Source: Channallabes apus | Taxonomy: Eukaryota > Chordata > Actinopteri > Siluriformes > Clariidae | Assembly (NCBI GenBank): GCA_030522415.1 | Contig: CM060112.1 | Coordinates: 7,947,001-8,011,000 of the forward strand | Direction: 5' to 3' | Length of the DNA stretch: 64,000 nucleotides | Shown here: piece after piece, positions 45,577-57,634 of the stretch | How positions within the stretch are numbered: position 1 is the first letter of the stretch | Layout of the letters: each line of letters begins with the position of its first letter | Translations under genes and position numbers: made by a program | The notes under the pieces: model-generated | Databases searched by the model: none | The model's input: only the letters and a program-made list of their open reading frames with translations | What the model was told of the DNA's origin: nothing

Positions 45577-46245
45577 TCTTGAGGTGGGCATTGGCTCAGT
45601 GGTACTGTAGGCTTGCAGAAAGTCATGGTTTGCTCTTCAGCCAGTGCCCCAAATCCAGCCACTTATGGTGCAGGACAAACTAAGTGTTGGTCTGAAGCTT
45701 AGATAAAAATTGGTTTGCATCAGCATCCAATGTATAATCCTGTGCCAAATCGAATGTGAGAACTATTAAAAAGCTTGCTGTGGCCTCTGAGTGGCACAGT
45801 GGTAAAGTGCTCGCCCTATAATCCGGAGATCGCGAGTTCGATCCCCGGGTGATGCTGTAACCTTTCGAACCCGGAGGTCTAGAGAGAGCTGATCGGCCGA
45901 GCTCTCTCAGGGGTGAGATGAGAGGTATTTAGTGCTCCCACATTAATCACAGCTCTACAGCCAACCAGCGGTGTCTGTGAGCTCACGCAAGCGGAAGGAG
46001 TGGATAGCGCTGTCCTCCGAGTGTGTTACGTCGCCCCCAATAGTGTGTGAGCGAGCAGTTTGAAAAGAAACGTCAGTGACGTCACGTGGTTTGGAAGATA
46101 GTCTTCACCCCTCCCGACTGAGGTGTAGCTCCCTAGTGTCGGGGAGGAATTGGACACGACTAAAAATAGTGAGAAAATCGGGGGAAAATCCAATATACAG
46201 TATATATTTAAAAAAGGTTGCTCCTTAATAGCAGCTAAAAGAAGA
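45577..46245 (+). mobile_element. tRNA-Gly-derived SINE split by a second SINE
   Basis: GGTGGGCATTGGCTCAGTGG is the same tRNA-Gly-like head as at 16169, and GCATCAGCATCCAATGTATA / CTGTGCCAAATCG its body. The family tail GACCCC..GGGAGCAGCCGAAAGA is recognisable only after 46208 as TGCTCCTTAATAGCAGCTAA. The intervening 45782-46207 is therefore an insertion. TACTGTA at 45603-45609 interrupts the A-box region where the sister copy reads GGTAGG. Confidence 0.75.
45782..46207 (+). mobile_element. Second tRNA-derived SINE family, nested
   Basis: The head GTGGCACAGTGGTAAAGTGC (A box) and GCGAGTTCGATCCCC (B box) is followed by a self-complementary AGAGAGCTGATCGGCCGAGC/TCTCT hairpin. The tail contains GAGCTCACGCAAGCGGAAGG and GGACACGACTAAAAATAG. 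Approximate target repeats TAAAAAGCTTGCT and TAAAAAAGGTTGCT flank it. The parent tRNA is uncertain. Confidence 0.8.
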
Positions 46246-46401
46246 ACATGTCTTATAAAGAAGAGGTTTCATCAGATTCTTGAAGGCATAATGACTTGTT
46301 GAAGTTAAAAGAATAGGTGTGGACTTTATTTAGTTCCTATTTAGTTTAAATTTGTTCAATTTGTTTCTTCTTTACATTCCTGCAAAAATACATGGTATGG
46401 T

Positions 46402-46960
<559 letters not shown>

Positions 46961-48867
46961 ACGGCTCATCTACTGGGATATCCCTGGTTAGCTACAGAGA
47001 AAAGTTCCTTTATTGTTGAATAGACGACAGCCTCAGTGAAAAACGAGGATACTCTGTCACAGTTCCACTGTTCTTTGGCATTTTAACAGTCCTGGTTTAA
47101 GCCATAATAAAGGCTCATTTCATTTTGGTGGCACTGATTGTATTCTTTGATGGATTTCTAGAATCATTTAAACATAAGTTAAACATTTGGAAACAGTTAT
47201 GGCCTCGTGCTGGTTAATATTGTGTTTCGTTGCACTGCATAAACTGATCTGATGATCCTACTTCAGACAATAATTTGATAATTAAAAGAATGTTTCAATG
47301 AAGAACTAAAAAAAAATCATGAACCATAAAGTTACAGTCACCATTAAGCCTTTTGAACTGTCAAAGAAGAACCACTGAACAATAACAACTTCCTCCGGTG
47401 TTTGATTCTCAATAAAATAGAGCAATGCATGTACACTAGAGAGCACTGGACAACGAGGCTGCAGCATAAATCAAACATGACCTTAAACTTAAAGTCGGGG
47501 ACACCAGGGATTAATTAAAGCCGCAATAAAGTGCAGGCATACCAGCGATGGAAATTTTCATCACATACAAGACGGTCCACTCGAGTGAAAATGAGTGTTT
47601 GCAGAAAAGAAAGAAGGGGAGAAAAAGAAAAAAAGAGACAGCAGGGGTAAAGAGAGAGAGAGAGAGAGAGAGAGAGAAGAACGGTGGTTCAACAGTGAAC
47701 ATAATTAAAGATGGAATACACACAACTCTTTACGCTCAGAGCGCTATTGTGTTATAATCGTCCCTCCGCAGACGTCCTGCTTCGCTTCTCTAGTTTGTTT
47801 AAATTGCGTATTTGTCCACAGACTCATTCCATAATTGGGCCTTTTGAAGCACATGTGTGTGAAATATACAGTAACAGGCTGCCGGAAAAAAATGCTCCTT
47901 AAATTTCATTTAAAGAGAGAACATTTTTTCGCTTACCTGTGTACAAGTTATTTCTGCGGTCAGATTTCGACTACGCATTTTCTACTATATACAGTAGAAC
48001 ACTGAAAACTGCAGGCTTTTTGAAATGAAATGTTTCTCTTTTGCATGTACCTGTCTATCATCGGAAAAGCGCACCAAAGCAAAAAAAAAAAAAAAAAAAG
48101 TCGAGAAAATTGCCTTTAAAGATTTCATTTCAATTCCACAGAAACACACCAGCACACTGACAGACTAAAATGTTGATTTGATTTGCATTCACCTTAACAT
48201 GTAGTGTTAAAAAAAAAAGAGAAATGACAATAAGTCCTTACAGTACTGTATACACGCACCTTTATTCATAGCCTACAGCTGTTTTTTTTTCTTCCTGCTA
48301 CATATGTTTAACTAGCTCTGTACTGTATATGTCGTATCATACTGTAGGTGCCTTTAAAATAGATAGATAAATAAATAAAACCACTTGAAAATCATTCCAG
48401 TACATACTGTATGTTTCTGTTTTTATACGTACATATCTGTCAAAGTATGTTATAGGCAACGTATGTTTTCCGCCATGGCAACATTCATGGAAGGCTCTTT
48501 TACACCAACAGTGTTGGTAGTAATTGGACTTGGTGCAGCTCAACAATCAACAATCAGCTAAAGTGCAACACAAGACAACACATGCACAGAAAGTGGCAAT
48601 TTATCAAAAGAGTCAGACAGTGTAAATTTAGCCAAAGAGTCTGTGCAGTGTTGCTGTGGAAGTTGATTACCTGTGTGCTGTCGCTCACCAAGACAAATAT
48701 CCAATACAGCTGTTGACTTCCTGAGCAATACAAGCAGACAGGTTGTGGAAGTAAAAAAGAAAAAACAAAACAAAAGAGCACTTGTGTAAAAGAACTACTA
48801 CTCAGATGATAAGATTTGAAAGATAGAGAAATAAAAAGAAAATTATGCAGATATTCGGATATACAGT
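46961..48867. other. No gene or recognised repeat
   Basis: Unique-looking sequence with a (GA)n run at about 47647-47677, a poly-A tract at about 48080-48098 and several TACAGTA/TACTGTA heptamers between 48239 and 48415. Confidence 0.5.
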
Positions 48868-49063
48868 ACATTTACATGTAGGCATCTGGCAGACGCTCTT
48901 ATCCAGAGCGACTTAAATTTTTATCTCATTACACATCTGAGCAGTTGAGGGTTAAGGGCCTTGCTCAAGGGCCCAACAGTGGCAACTTGGTGGTTGTGGG
49001 ATTTGACCCTGGGATCTTCCGAACCGTAGTCCAATGCCTTAACCACTGAGCTACCCCTGGCCC
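48868..49063 (-). mobile_element. tRNA-derived SINE (tail AGCGACTTA family)
   Basis: On the minus strand the head GGGGTAGCTCAGTGGTTAAG (A box) and GGGTCAAATCCC (B box) leads to GGGCCCTTGAGCAAGGCCCT and the tail AAGTCGCTCTGGATAAGAGC, GTCTGCCAGATGCC. Further copies lie at 49081, 51552 and 54960. Confidence 0.88.
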
Positions 49064-49080
49064 AGTACCATTTAAAAGTT

Positions 49081-49205
49081 ACTCAAGTTACTGTAGGACC
49101 ACCACCACCACCAAGCTCGCCCTGTTAACTGCTCAGATGCATAATGGGATAAAAATGTCGCTGTGGATAAGGCCACCTCCCAAATATCATAAATGTAAAT
49201 GGGGT
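49081..49205 (+). mobile_element. 3' fragment of the AGCGACTTA-tail SINE
   Basis: TTAACTGCTCAGATGCATAA and GTCGCTGTGGATAAGGCCAC correspond to the end of the preceding family in the opposite orientation. The head is replaced by a short ACC repeat. Confidence 0.7.
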
Positions 49206-49525
49206 TCTTGCAAGAACAGTATTATTCAGTGCATTTGCAAAACCCATCAAACACATTACAAGAACTTGCCTGGGAGATATTGCAACATTCTCCATACAGT
49301 CCTAACCTCACTCCAAGTCTTTCCAAATGTTTGTGGCATTAAAAGAGGTCGTGGGAGGCTAGTGTACTGTATCAAAGAACTTGATAGTATCCAAGCACTA
49401 GGATAATACTATACTGTATATAGAGGAATATAAAGAGTTTTTACTCTCGTAATTGAGTTCTGTTACGCTGCACAATCAAAAGTCCCGGTTTGACTTGATG
49501 GACTTGCTGTGGCAACATCTCAATG
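49206..49525 (+). pseudogene. Chimeric Tc1 and mariner debris
   Basis: Bases 49206-49256 (GTTCTTGCAAGAACAGTATT, CAGTGCATTTGCAAAACCCA) match the start of the Tc1 coding trace at 54131-54175. From about 49270 a plus frame reads EILQHSPYSPNLTPS, the mariner block WE.L.H.PYSPDLAPSDF with the third catalytic Asp. The expected GPLKEF-type continuation is frameshifted. GTCCCGGTTTGACTTGATGG at 49483-49502 is the mariner terminal motif. Two families are fused here with no intact product. Confidence 0.68.
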
Positions 49526-49634
49526 GGACCAGCCATAACAAATGAACAAATGAACAAATGATTATGTACTGTATATAATCATTCCGTAAATTCTAGCGAG
49601 CTGCATGAGGATTTTTTTTTTTAATTCACTTAAA

Positions 49635-50034
49635 AATGTTTGTTTAAGCGGCGCGGTGGTGTAGTGGTTAGCACTGTCGCCTTGCACCTCCAGGGTCTGG
49701 GTTCGATTCCCCGGCCAGGCTCGATTCCCGTCTCTGTGTGCATGGAGTTTGCATGTTCTCCCCGTGCTTGGTGGGTTTCCTCCGGGTACTCCGGTTTCCT
49801 CCCACAGTCCAAAGATATGCAGGTTAGGCTAATTGGCGTTCCTAAATTGCCCGTAGTGTGTGATTGGGTGTGAGTGTGTGTATGTGTGTGTGCCCTGCGA
49901 TGGATTGGCATCCTGTCCAGGGTGTACCCCGCCTAGTGCCCGAAGTCTCCTGGGATAGGCTCCAGGTCCCCCGCGACCCTGAACATAGGATTAAGCGGTA
50001 TAGAAAATGAATGAATGAATGAATGTTTGTTTAA
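49635..50034 (+). mobile_element. Full-length DANA/Mermaid-like SINE with 13-bp target duplication
   Basis: AATGTTTGTTTAA occurs at 49635-49647 and 50022-50034. The 374-bp insert starts GCGGCGCGGTGGTGTAGTGG, carries B box GGGTTCGATTCC and ends AAGCGGTATAGAAAATGAAT plus GAAT units. It is one of the best-preserved copies and a suitable reference for the family in this window. Confidence 0.95.
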
Positions 50035-50260
50035 AAAATAAAGTCTATTAATGGTTGCTAGTTCTAAGAAGGTCTTTTATGACTGCGGTGATGAAGGACC
50101 AAGTGTTACTCAGAAACATTTGTGTGCTAAACAGCATGACCATCTGTTCCACTTAATAACAGGTACGCTTGGAAACACAGTACACTTGTCAATATACTTT
50201 ATTTAAAAAAAAAAGAATAAATAAATGTGCGCATTTTATGAAGCCTCTTAAACCAGTTGT

Positions 50261-50261
<1 letters not shown>

Positions 50262-50300
<39 letters not shown>

Positions 50301-50305
50301 GCACA
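50262..50305. repeat. (CA)n microsatellite
   Basis: About 19 CA units, ending in CGCACGCACAGACA. Confidence 0.92.
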
Positions 50306-51009
50306 GACACAAAATATGGTTTACTCTAATTCCTCTCTGAAAGAACAAAAATGTTGTTTCAACTCCTTCCAGTTTTAGTTCCAGAGCTCAGCACAGTCCA
50401 TGTTAGCAAAGCTGCATGCTGCGTTTATGGTTTTCCTGCTACGTACTCCGTATGTGGCTATGCTGTTTTGACCGAAATCATTGTAAATTTTCAAATGCAG
50501 TGTGAGCACCCAGGTTGGGGCATGTCAAATGGATCGTGAGTGCACATCTCTTGTAGTCTTACACAACAAGCAATTGAAATATGTGCGACTCTGACTCTGT
50601 CATCAAATAGCGTTCACCTTCGGGTGAAGTCAGTATTGGCTCTTACTTTTTAAGAGATGTCTTCTTAAGAGATGTCTTTACAACCTCTAGATTAGATTAC
50701 CATAAACATTGTCTAGATTCCATATAGTTAGGTATCAACAAACCCAAATTAAGTTCTGTTTGGATCCCCAACCCAATGATGATCTTTGGCATATGAAGAC
50801 TTCAATCAGGTTGAATTCAGATTATACAGTAAAAAACTGTTTTGCTTTTAAATGTTCAGTTTGAACGACATGCATACTGTAAGTAGTCTGAAATAATTTT
50901 CAAATTTGATTCCTAAAGATGTGTCAAATCGGATTTCAAACTGTCCACCATGTCATTTACATAATACAGATGTTCAAGCCTTTGAAGAGCACTTAACTTC
51001 TAATTCTAA
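50306..51009. other. No gene or recognised repeat
   Basis: Unique-looking sequence. A local tandem duplication of TTAAGAGATGTCTT lies at about 50650-50680. Confidence 0.5.
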
Positions 51010-51237
51010 TGTGGTGGGGGGTGAGGGGGTGCTGGAGCCTATCTCAGGAGACTTTGTGCACAAAGCAGGGTATACCCTGAACAGGGTCCCAATCCATCAC
51101 GCCATCACGCCAGGACACACACGCACACTACAGGCAATTTGGAAATTTCAATTAACCTAATATTCATGTCTTTCGACTGTGGGAGGAAACTGGAGTACCC
51201 AGAGGAAACCCACCATGCACGGGAGGACATACAAACA
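51010..51237 (-). mobile_element. DANA/Mermaid-like SINE fragment
   Basis: GTGCTGGAGCCTATCTCAGG through CTGTGGGAGGAAACTGGAGT to CCCACCATGCACGGGAGGAC. The extreme 3' tail and the head are missing. Confidence 0.82.
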
Positions 51238-51551
51238 AATAAAGTAAAATTTAATTTGACCTATTTTTTTTTCTGTCTATACACCTTTTTTTTGTACTTT
51301 TGAAGATGTCATTTATTTATTTTAAATAATAATTTTGTAGATAAGTTGCTGTAGGAGGCCGTGGCACTATTACCGCTAGGTATGTAGAAGCAGCACCCAG
51401 TATGGACAGTCAGCAAATGTGAAACAAATCAAATTTGCCAGGAGTCTGAACAAGTTCGTAGTGTAGTGCTCACATTCTTAGCAAGGACTAGAGAATTTGC
51501 AACAACTGGCATATCCTATCCAATTGGTATTGGCTACCTGGCACATACCAA
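51238..51551. other. No gene or recognised repeat
   Basis: AT-rich start with T tracts, then unique sequence. Confidence 0.5.
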
Positions 51552-51737
51552 GTTTACATTTAGGCATTTGGCAGACGCTCTTATCCAGAGCAACTTACAT
51601 TTTTATCTCATTACACATCTGAGCAGTTGAGGGTTAAGGGCCTTGTCCACAGTGGCAACTTGGTGGTTGTGGGGTTTGAACCTGGGATCTTCCAAACCGT
51701 AGTCCAGTGCCTTAACCACTGAGCTACCCCTGGCCGA
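51552..51737 (-). mobile_element. AGCGACTTA-tail SINE
   Basis: Near-identical in layout to 48868-49063: TTACATTTAGGCATTTGGCA, GACGCTCTTATCCAGAGCAA, then a minus-strand head ending CACTGAGCTACCCCTGGCC. A short deletion removes the CTCAAGGGCCCAA portion. Confidence 0.87.
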
Positions 51738-52670
51738 AGTTCTACTTTGCCCATAGATATTTCCAGGAATTAGCTCACAACATGTTACCCCTTTCATCCT
51801 GAAATGCAGGTTCAGTTCTCAGTGCCAAAATCAGCTAAACTGCTGTAGACACTACTGTAGGTACTTCTCTGTAATTGATTGAGGATTGGACTTCCTTTCT
51901 CCTCAAAAATACTCCTAAGTGCAAGTGTAAATCACTTACATACAAATGTTTTTTTTTCATTTTTTTTGTACTGTAAGCACCAAGAATTTTGGTAAACTGA
52001 TTAGTTAAGTGTAGCAACGAACCTAACACTTTTATTTTCTTGCTGTCTTCATGCCTTGTATATCCAAGTATAGGGCTCCTGTCTTGTGATCCTGCTTCCT
52101 GGTAAAACACCATGCCGTACCTGAGGTCTACAAGCTTCTTCTACCATCTGGATCCTACACCTTGAAGTCCAGGCTTCTGGACAGATCATGACCTTTGAGC
52201 TTATGCTCTTACATGGTCCGTGTGTTTTTCTTCCTGTCCCACTCCTATTGTAGAATCGGCAGGATACATTTTCCAAGGTCCTACTTGTATATACTGTACA
52301 CCTAATTCTTGTCCCTAGGGATAGATCAGGATCCAACTGTATCTCTTTTTGTTTGTCAAAATCCTGCATACTGTATACAGCCCTCTACTCACACGAGGCC
52401 TTCTGCCTTTACAAGCTACTGTTTCTGTTCAAATCCCACTCCTATAAGACTCTGCTCCCTCCTGGATTCTACAATTTCCTTCTCCTTTTCTTTCATAGCA
52501 GGATTCTGTATGGGATCCAACATCTTAAGGAGGTCTACAAGCTCCTGCTGCATTGTTATTGACTTTGCTCAGCCTTTTCTTCCACCTAGGACAGGGTTCA
52601 CCAATCCTATCCTCAAAGGGCCAGTGTGGCTTCAGATTTTCATTACATCAAGAAGCCATACATCACAGGG

Positions 52671-52705
<35 letters not shown>

Positions 52706-53651
52706 ACCTCTTTCTCTCTCTCACACACACACACACACAAGCTCATTTATTCCTAGGGGCAAATAGAGTCACCAATCAACCTACCAGCATGAGTAGAAGG
52801 ACAGACATTAAGAGAAAACCCCAAGAACCCTGAGGAAACACAGACAGTAACCCTATTTTGGGATCTATCAATCTGCCGTTTGGCAACCACTTACACAGGA
52901 GGCATATTGAAAGCTACAGTTAACCCGATTCAAGTCATACATATACTTTATACTGTAGATATCTTCCATGGTAGCTAGGATGCACTCAAAATTGTATTCC
53001 TTAGAAAATTGGATGCCCCAGACTACCTGCTATCAAAACCACTCATCATTCATAGTGCTGGCCAGAGGAGCATGCTGTCCCCCAGTTGCAACTTAGTTCT
53101 CCAAAAGTTTTACTTATTCATTTATTTATTTATTTAGTTTTTATCCTCCTGAGCTCCATCTTAGCGAGTTCCTCTTTGTCACTGTCACCCTGGCTCGCTC
53201 ACCTTGGAATAACACACTGATACTGTAAGTCTGTAGATGCGGTAAAAAAAAGATAAAGTCTATTGTATATACAGTAAGACCAGAACAATTAGCACAGTCG
53301 TATAATCTGCACGAGATGGTTGGCATCATAACCACTTGAAAGAAAAAAATAACATTGATCCTAAAGAGATTATTAGTATAGCTCTCTGATGCATTATTTG
53401 GTATTGAACTCAGACTTTTAGGCCCCCAGGGTGCAGAGCCCATTGCTTTTTAAAGCCCGTACTTCCAACTTTGCTGGGTTTGAGGGACTCTGTAACTCAG
53501 GCTTAGTCTTTCATGTTTTCCAGATATGGCATGTTTTAAGAGTCTCACGCGCCTTCATCAGTCCTCCATTTGCTTTTCCTCTCTTGCCCCATGAGTGCAT
53601 TAGAGGCAAAAGGCTAGGGATGAAGTCCATCCTGCCATTAAGACCACAGAA

Positions 53652-53684
<33 letters not shown>

Positions 53685-53787
53685 GAACACATTCCTTTTA
53701 AAAGCACCAAGCTGTCGCTGAGGTTAATGCAGCTCCTCTGAGGATTAACCCTTAGTGTTCTGTTTAGGTCTAAATGACGCATTTCAA

Positions 53788-53843
<56 letters not shown>

Positions 53844-53968
53844 GATAGACATCAATGTTAGAGATGCAAGATAACAGCTAAAAATAATAATTTAGATCAT
53901 ATATGCTCTGTAATAAGAATATAAAAATTAGACTCGCTTTAGTGAATATTATGTACTATGGGTTTATC
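51738..53968. other. No gene; several microsatellites
   Basis: CT/CA runs lie at 52673-52739, a (GA)n run at about 53649-53687 and a (CA)n run at 53792-53842. Bases 53130-53210 weakly resemble the LINE 3' UTR (TTGTCACTGTCACCCTGGCT). The 174-codon open frame at 52309-52833 spans the CT/CA runs and has no domain. Confidence 0.45.
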
Positions 53969-53970
53969 TA

Positions 53971-54478
53971 TACAGTACCGTTCAAAAGTTTGGGGTCACT
54001 TGCAAATTTCTTTGTTTTTGTTTAGTGCAATTAGGTAATGGAATGGAATTAGGTAATTATGTAACAACAACAACAAAAACAACAGTTAGTAGTTATTTTA
54101 AGACACAGAGGTCGGCCTTTCTGTAATAGTTCTTGCAAGAACAGTATTGTCAAGTGCATTTGCTAAAACCATCAAGCACCATAATGAAACTGGCTCTCAT
54201 GAAGGCCGTCCCAGGAGGACGAGACCAAAACCTACCTCTGCTGCAGACGAGAAGTTCATTTAGAGTTATCAGCCTGAAAAATGACCAATTAACAGCATCT
54301 CAGATTAGAGGTGTTATGAAGTCTTTACAGAGCAGAAGTAGCAGAAACATCTTAATATCAACTGTTCAAAGGAGATTCATGCATTTTTTTCAGCATTCCT
54401 TTACAATGTAGAAAGAAATAAAAATCAGGAACCATCATGGAGTTAGAAAGTGACCCCAAACTTTTGAACAGTAGTGTA
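53971..54478 (+). mobile_element. Internally deleted Tc1-like element (504 bp) with TA duplication
   Basis: TA flanks an insert whose ends CAGTACCGTTCAAAAGTTTG and CAAACTTTTGAACAGTAGTG are inverted copies over about 27 bases. The interior keeps the N-terminal transposase trace on the plus strand (GRPRRTRPKPTSAADEKF-like, then VISLKNDQLTASQIRGVMKS and ISTVQRRF), the second helix-turn-helix of Tc1 proteins. The catalytic domain is entirely deleted. Confidence 0.92.
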
Positions 54479-54959
54479 TGTATCACTTCACATCACAGGT
54501 TTTATACAGTCTGTAATACTGGGAAGAGAGCAGTTGCCTGACAAAACCCACATTCAAAACCAGTCATAGAAGCACTTTCAGCAAAAACACTTATCTGATA
54601 ACGTTACGTCATCTTAAATGACCCACTTACTGTCACCTTAGTAATTGTTTCCAAGTGCTTCTGACGTAAGCTACAACCCGAACTAGCATCTTACACAAAG
54701 CTGAAACCCAAACTCCCTTCTAATTACTGATCAAGGGTACTACTTCCTGTGTGGAACAAGGGATTGTACAACTTCACGTACTAATGCTATTTGCAGTTAA
54801 AAGCGGAATAAGTGGAAATGTAAAGAGAAACTTATAGTAATGTACAGGACTGTCCACCGCCTCCATGGTTAAATCTCCTCACCTTTTGGCTACATACTGT
54901 AGTACCGGTAAGAATTTTAAACTACTTTCACCGTGTTAATTACTCTAACTGTCGGTTGC
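54479..54959. other. No gene or recognised repeat
   Basis: Unique-looking sequence. Confidence 0.5.
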
Positions 54960-55130
54960 CTCTATCAGTCGCGGTAGGATATGTGTGGCAGGCTCAAATC
55001 CCACAACCACCTCTTGGGCCCTTGAGCAAGGCCCTTAACTCTGAACTGCTCAGATGTATAATGAGATAAAAAATATAAGTCGCTCTGGATAAGGGCGTCT
55101 GCCAAATGCCTAAATGTAATGTAGAAATGT
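54960..55130 (+). mobile_element. AGCGACTTA-tail SINE, plus strand
   Basis: GGCTCAAATCCCACAACCAC, GGGCCCTTGAGCAAGGCCCT, AAGTCGCTCTGGATAAGGGC and GTCTGCCAAATGCCTAAATG in family order. The A-box part of the head is degraded. Confidence 0.87.
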
Positions 55131-55644
55131 GATGTAATACACATCATCATGGGGCCAACAACCTCATCAAAGCTGCTCTCCCTCTTGTGTGATGCTTAAA
55201 TTCAGTAGGCATAATAAATCAAAACACACACACACATGTATAAATGGTGTATAAATATATAAATGAGATACACTAGATGTATACATACAGAAATAACATG
55301 TTATACATATGTCAATGTTAAAGATTTATATGCTGCAGAAACCAAGAAGCCATTTAAAGCAGAAGAACTTTAACACAAGTTCCTCCATTATGATAAAAAA
55401 CAACAACAACGGAATAGATCATATATTTCTCAATTTAAAATCAGTTGTCGCTGTTATTCCACTTGTTCTAAAAATGTTTTTTTAGTTGTACTGTTTGGTA
55501 TTAAAACAAACATTCTGCTCATGCCAGACAGTAATGGAAATAAACGGATGACTAGGAATAAAATGCCAGTGTATCTCGCCCTCTCTATCGCTCTCTTACA
55601 CACACGCCTTTTCAATTTATTATTTTTTTTATTAGACTTTGTCA
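55131..55644. other. No gene or recognised repeat
   Basis: AT-rich unique sequence. Confidence 0.5.
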
Positions 55645-55800
55645 CAAAGCAGCTTCACTGAAATCCAGATGTTGACTTAGATCCCTAATGAGCAAGGCAC
55701 AGGCGACAGTGGTGAGGAAAAACTCCTTCAGATGGCATGAAGAAGCAGCCTTGTGAGTTCCTTCTCAAAGGAAACCCATCGTCTGTTGAGTGAGACTGGA
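55645..55800 (-). mobile_element. LINE 3' UTR fragment
   Basis: On the minus strand this follows the terminal region at 35640-35870: GTTCCTTCTCAAGG-like DNA runs opposite to CTTGTGAGTTCC, and the GCCACTGTCGCC, GCTGCTTTGTGACAAAG words are recognisable (here GGCGACAGTGG, CTTTGTCACAAAGCAGC). Confidence 0.6.
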
Positions 55801-56041
55801 TAGAGTGATTTTAATAACTATGGGCAAACCTACTGTAGGACATGCAAAAAGCAGTTGCAAAGTGCACTCGAGGGGTTTTTATTAATGCTTTATTAATGTT
55901 CACCTAAAACATACTGTATATTGTTGATAGTTGTACTGTAAAGGACAGTTTATAGGACGGTGTACGAATAACATTTAATCTTTTCATAACATACATATTG
56001 GTAACATAAGGGGAACAAATCAGTACCCCAGTTAGGACAGA
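55801..56041. other. No gene or recognised repeat
   Basis: Short unique spacer with three TACTGTA heptamers (about 55834, 55910, 55931). Confidence 0.5.
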
Positions 56042-56434
56042 ACTAAATTACAATTCATTCATTCATTCATTCATTCATTCATTTTCTATACCGCTTAATC
56101 CTGTGTTCAGGGTCGCGGGGGACCTGGAGCCTATCCCAGGAGACTTCGGGCACTAGGCGGGGTACACCCTGGACAGCGTGCCAATCCATCGCAGGGCACA
56201 CACACATACACACACTCACACACCCAATCACACACTACGGGCAATTTAGGAACGCCAATTGGCCTAACCTGCATATCTTTGGACTGTGGGAGGAAACCGG
56301 AGTACCCGGAGGAAACCCACCAAGCACGGGGAGAACATGCAAACTCCATGCACACAGAGACACGAATCGAGCCTGGCCGGGGAATCGAACCCAGACCCTG
56401 GAGATGCAAGGCGACAGTGCTACTAAATTACAAT
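56042..56434 (-). mobile_element. DANA/Mermaid-like SINE with 13-bp target duplication
   Basis: ACTAAATTACAAT lies at 56042-56054 and 56422-56434. The insert (56055-56421) starts with (CATT)n and TTTTCTATACCGCTTAATCC and ends at AGGCGACAGTGCT, so the A-box end of the head is missing. Confidence 0.93.
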
Positions 56435-57130
56435 ATGGCACCTTTTGTTTAAGTTCCTATTAAAGATAACTGCTGATTTAGATGAATGAAATGCTGTAGT
56501 GTATGCTATACCGGGTTCGCCACAGGCAAATATATATTGTATTTTTTTTCTCTGTCTCTTTTCTTTCAGCAATCAAAGGGAACTCAACTGCACTCAACTA
56601 TAAGTCTGTTGCCCTTTGACATATCTGATCCTAACCTCCTGCAGTTCATCCTGACCTACTGATTCATAAGCACTGTGAGAGGATACAGCTAAAAAAAAAA
56701 TGGCTGAGAAAGCACTACAAGATAGCTTACGGTATAGAGTGGAAACTCTGTGATCGCATGGGGAGGACATTAAGGGATTTAGTCACTGTATAACAGACTA
56801 CATCAGCTGTTTTGCCAAAAAAAGAAACCTGAAGGAGAAGCTGAATAAGAAGAAGAGGACATTTTGGTTGGGGCATGAAGAGATAACGGAGAAGCTCCAT
56901 ACGGGACTAAATTTAGGCAATACAAAAGTTACTGTTAAGTGTATCTAATGTAATGTTTTGCCAAAGTAATCACAGAATTAGTGAATAATACTGTAGAAAG
57001 GCATACCATTATCAGAGGTAGGAAAAAGCAAGAATGTAATACGATTTCTTATTGTACCTTTTTACAGTTTTTAGTATACTGTACTTTTCACTTTTAAAAT
57101 TTATACTCAATAAATTTCGAAATATTTTCC
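56435..57130. other. No gene or recognised repeat
   Basis: Unique-looking sequence; no domain or exon signature. Confidence 0.5.
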
Positions 57131-57315
57131 CAGAGGGTGAAAGCTCTGAGTTGCTGATCAGAAGGTCAATGGTTCGAGCCCCAGCTCCACCAATCTGCCA
57201 CTGTTGATCCCTTGAGCAGGACCTTTAACCCTGTCTGCTCCACAGGCGCTGTATCATGGCTCATGCTGCACTCTGACCCCCAGCTCCCTAACTGGGATAT
57301 GTGAAGTAAAGGATT
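57131..57315 (+). mobile_element. tRNA-derived SINE (related body, different tail)
   Basis: GAGTTGCTGATCAGAAGGTC, B-box-like GGTTCGAGCCC and CCTTGAGCAGGACCTTTAAC are followed by CAGGCGCTGTATCATGGCTC and CTCTGACCCCCAGCTCCCTA. The body resembles the AGCGACTTA-tail family but the 3' part differs. Confidence 0.78.
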
Positions 57316-57587
57316 TGACTGGACACCAAGGCTTAAGTTAAGAGTCATCTATTCATGTTAGGCCTAAAAGAGAATGGTTAAGCAAAAGACAGCTTTATGG
57401 AGTTGATCTGAATTTATAATAAATCAAACCTTAACAAATTACATCAAATATTGAGAGCTAATTCCCAGTATTTTGTTTTAAATCGTGGTAGTTTGTATTG
57501 TAGCAGCTAGAGTTTTGACCATACTAGATAACATGTCAGACAAGGGAAATAAAATTTGTCATGCTTGCTCATATTTTATGCTTCTTG

Positions 57588-57628
57588 TTGTTGTTCAGTA
57601 AGAAAAAATTTTTCTTACTGAACAACAA
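57588..57628. other. Perfect 20-bp-arm palindrome
   Basis: TTGTTGTTCAGTAAGAAAAA and its exact reverse complement are separated by a single base. The structure could extrude as a hairpin or cruciform. It abuts an AT repeat and a LINE-tail remnant. Confidence 0.95.
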
Positions 57629-57634
57629 TATATA

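Noticed and set aside
50262..50305. CRISPR-like or tandem array
   Set aside because: Simple dinucleotide repeats; no spacers. No array of direct repeats with unique spacers exists anywhere in the window.
52309..52833. 174-codon open frame
   Set aside because: It spans CT and CA microsatellites and encodes Ser/Leu and His/Thr runs. No domain or homologue is recognised.
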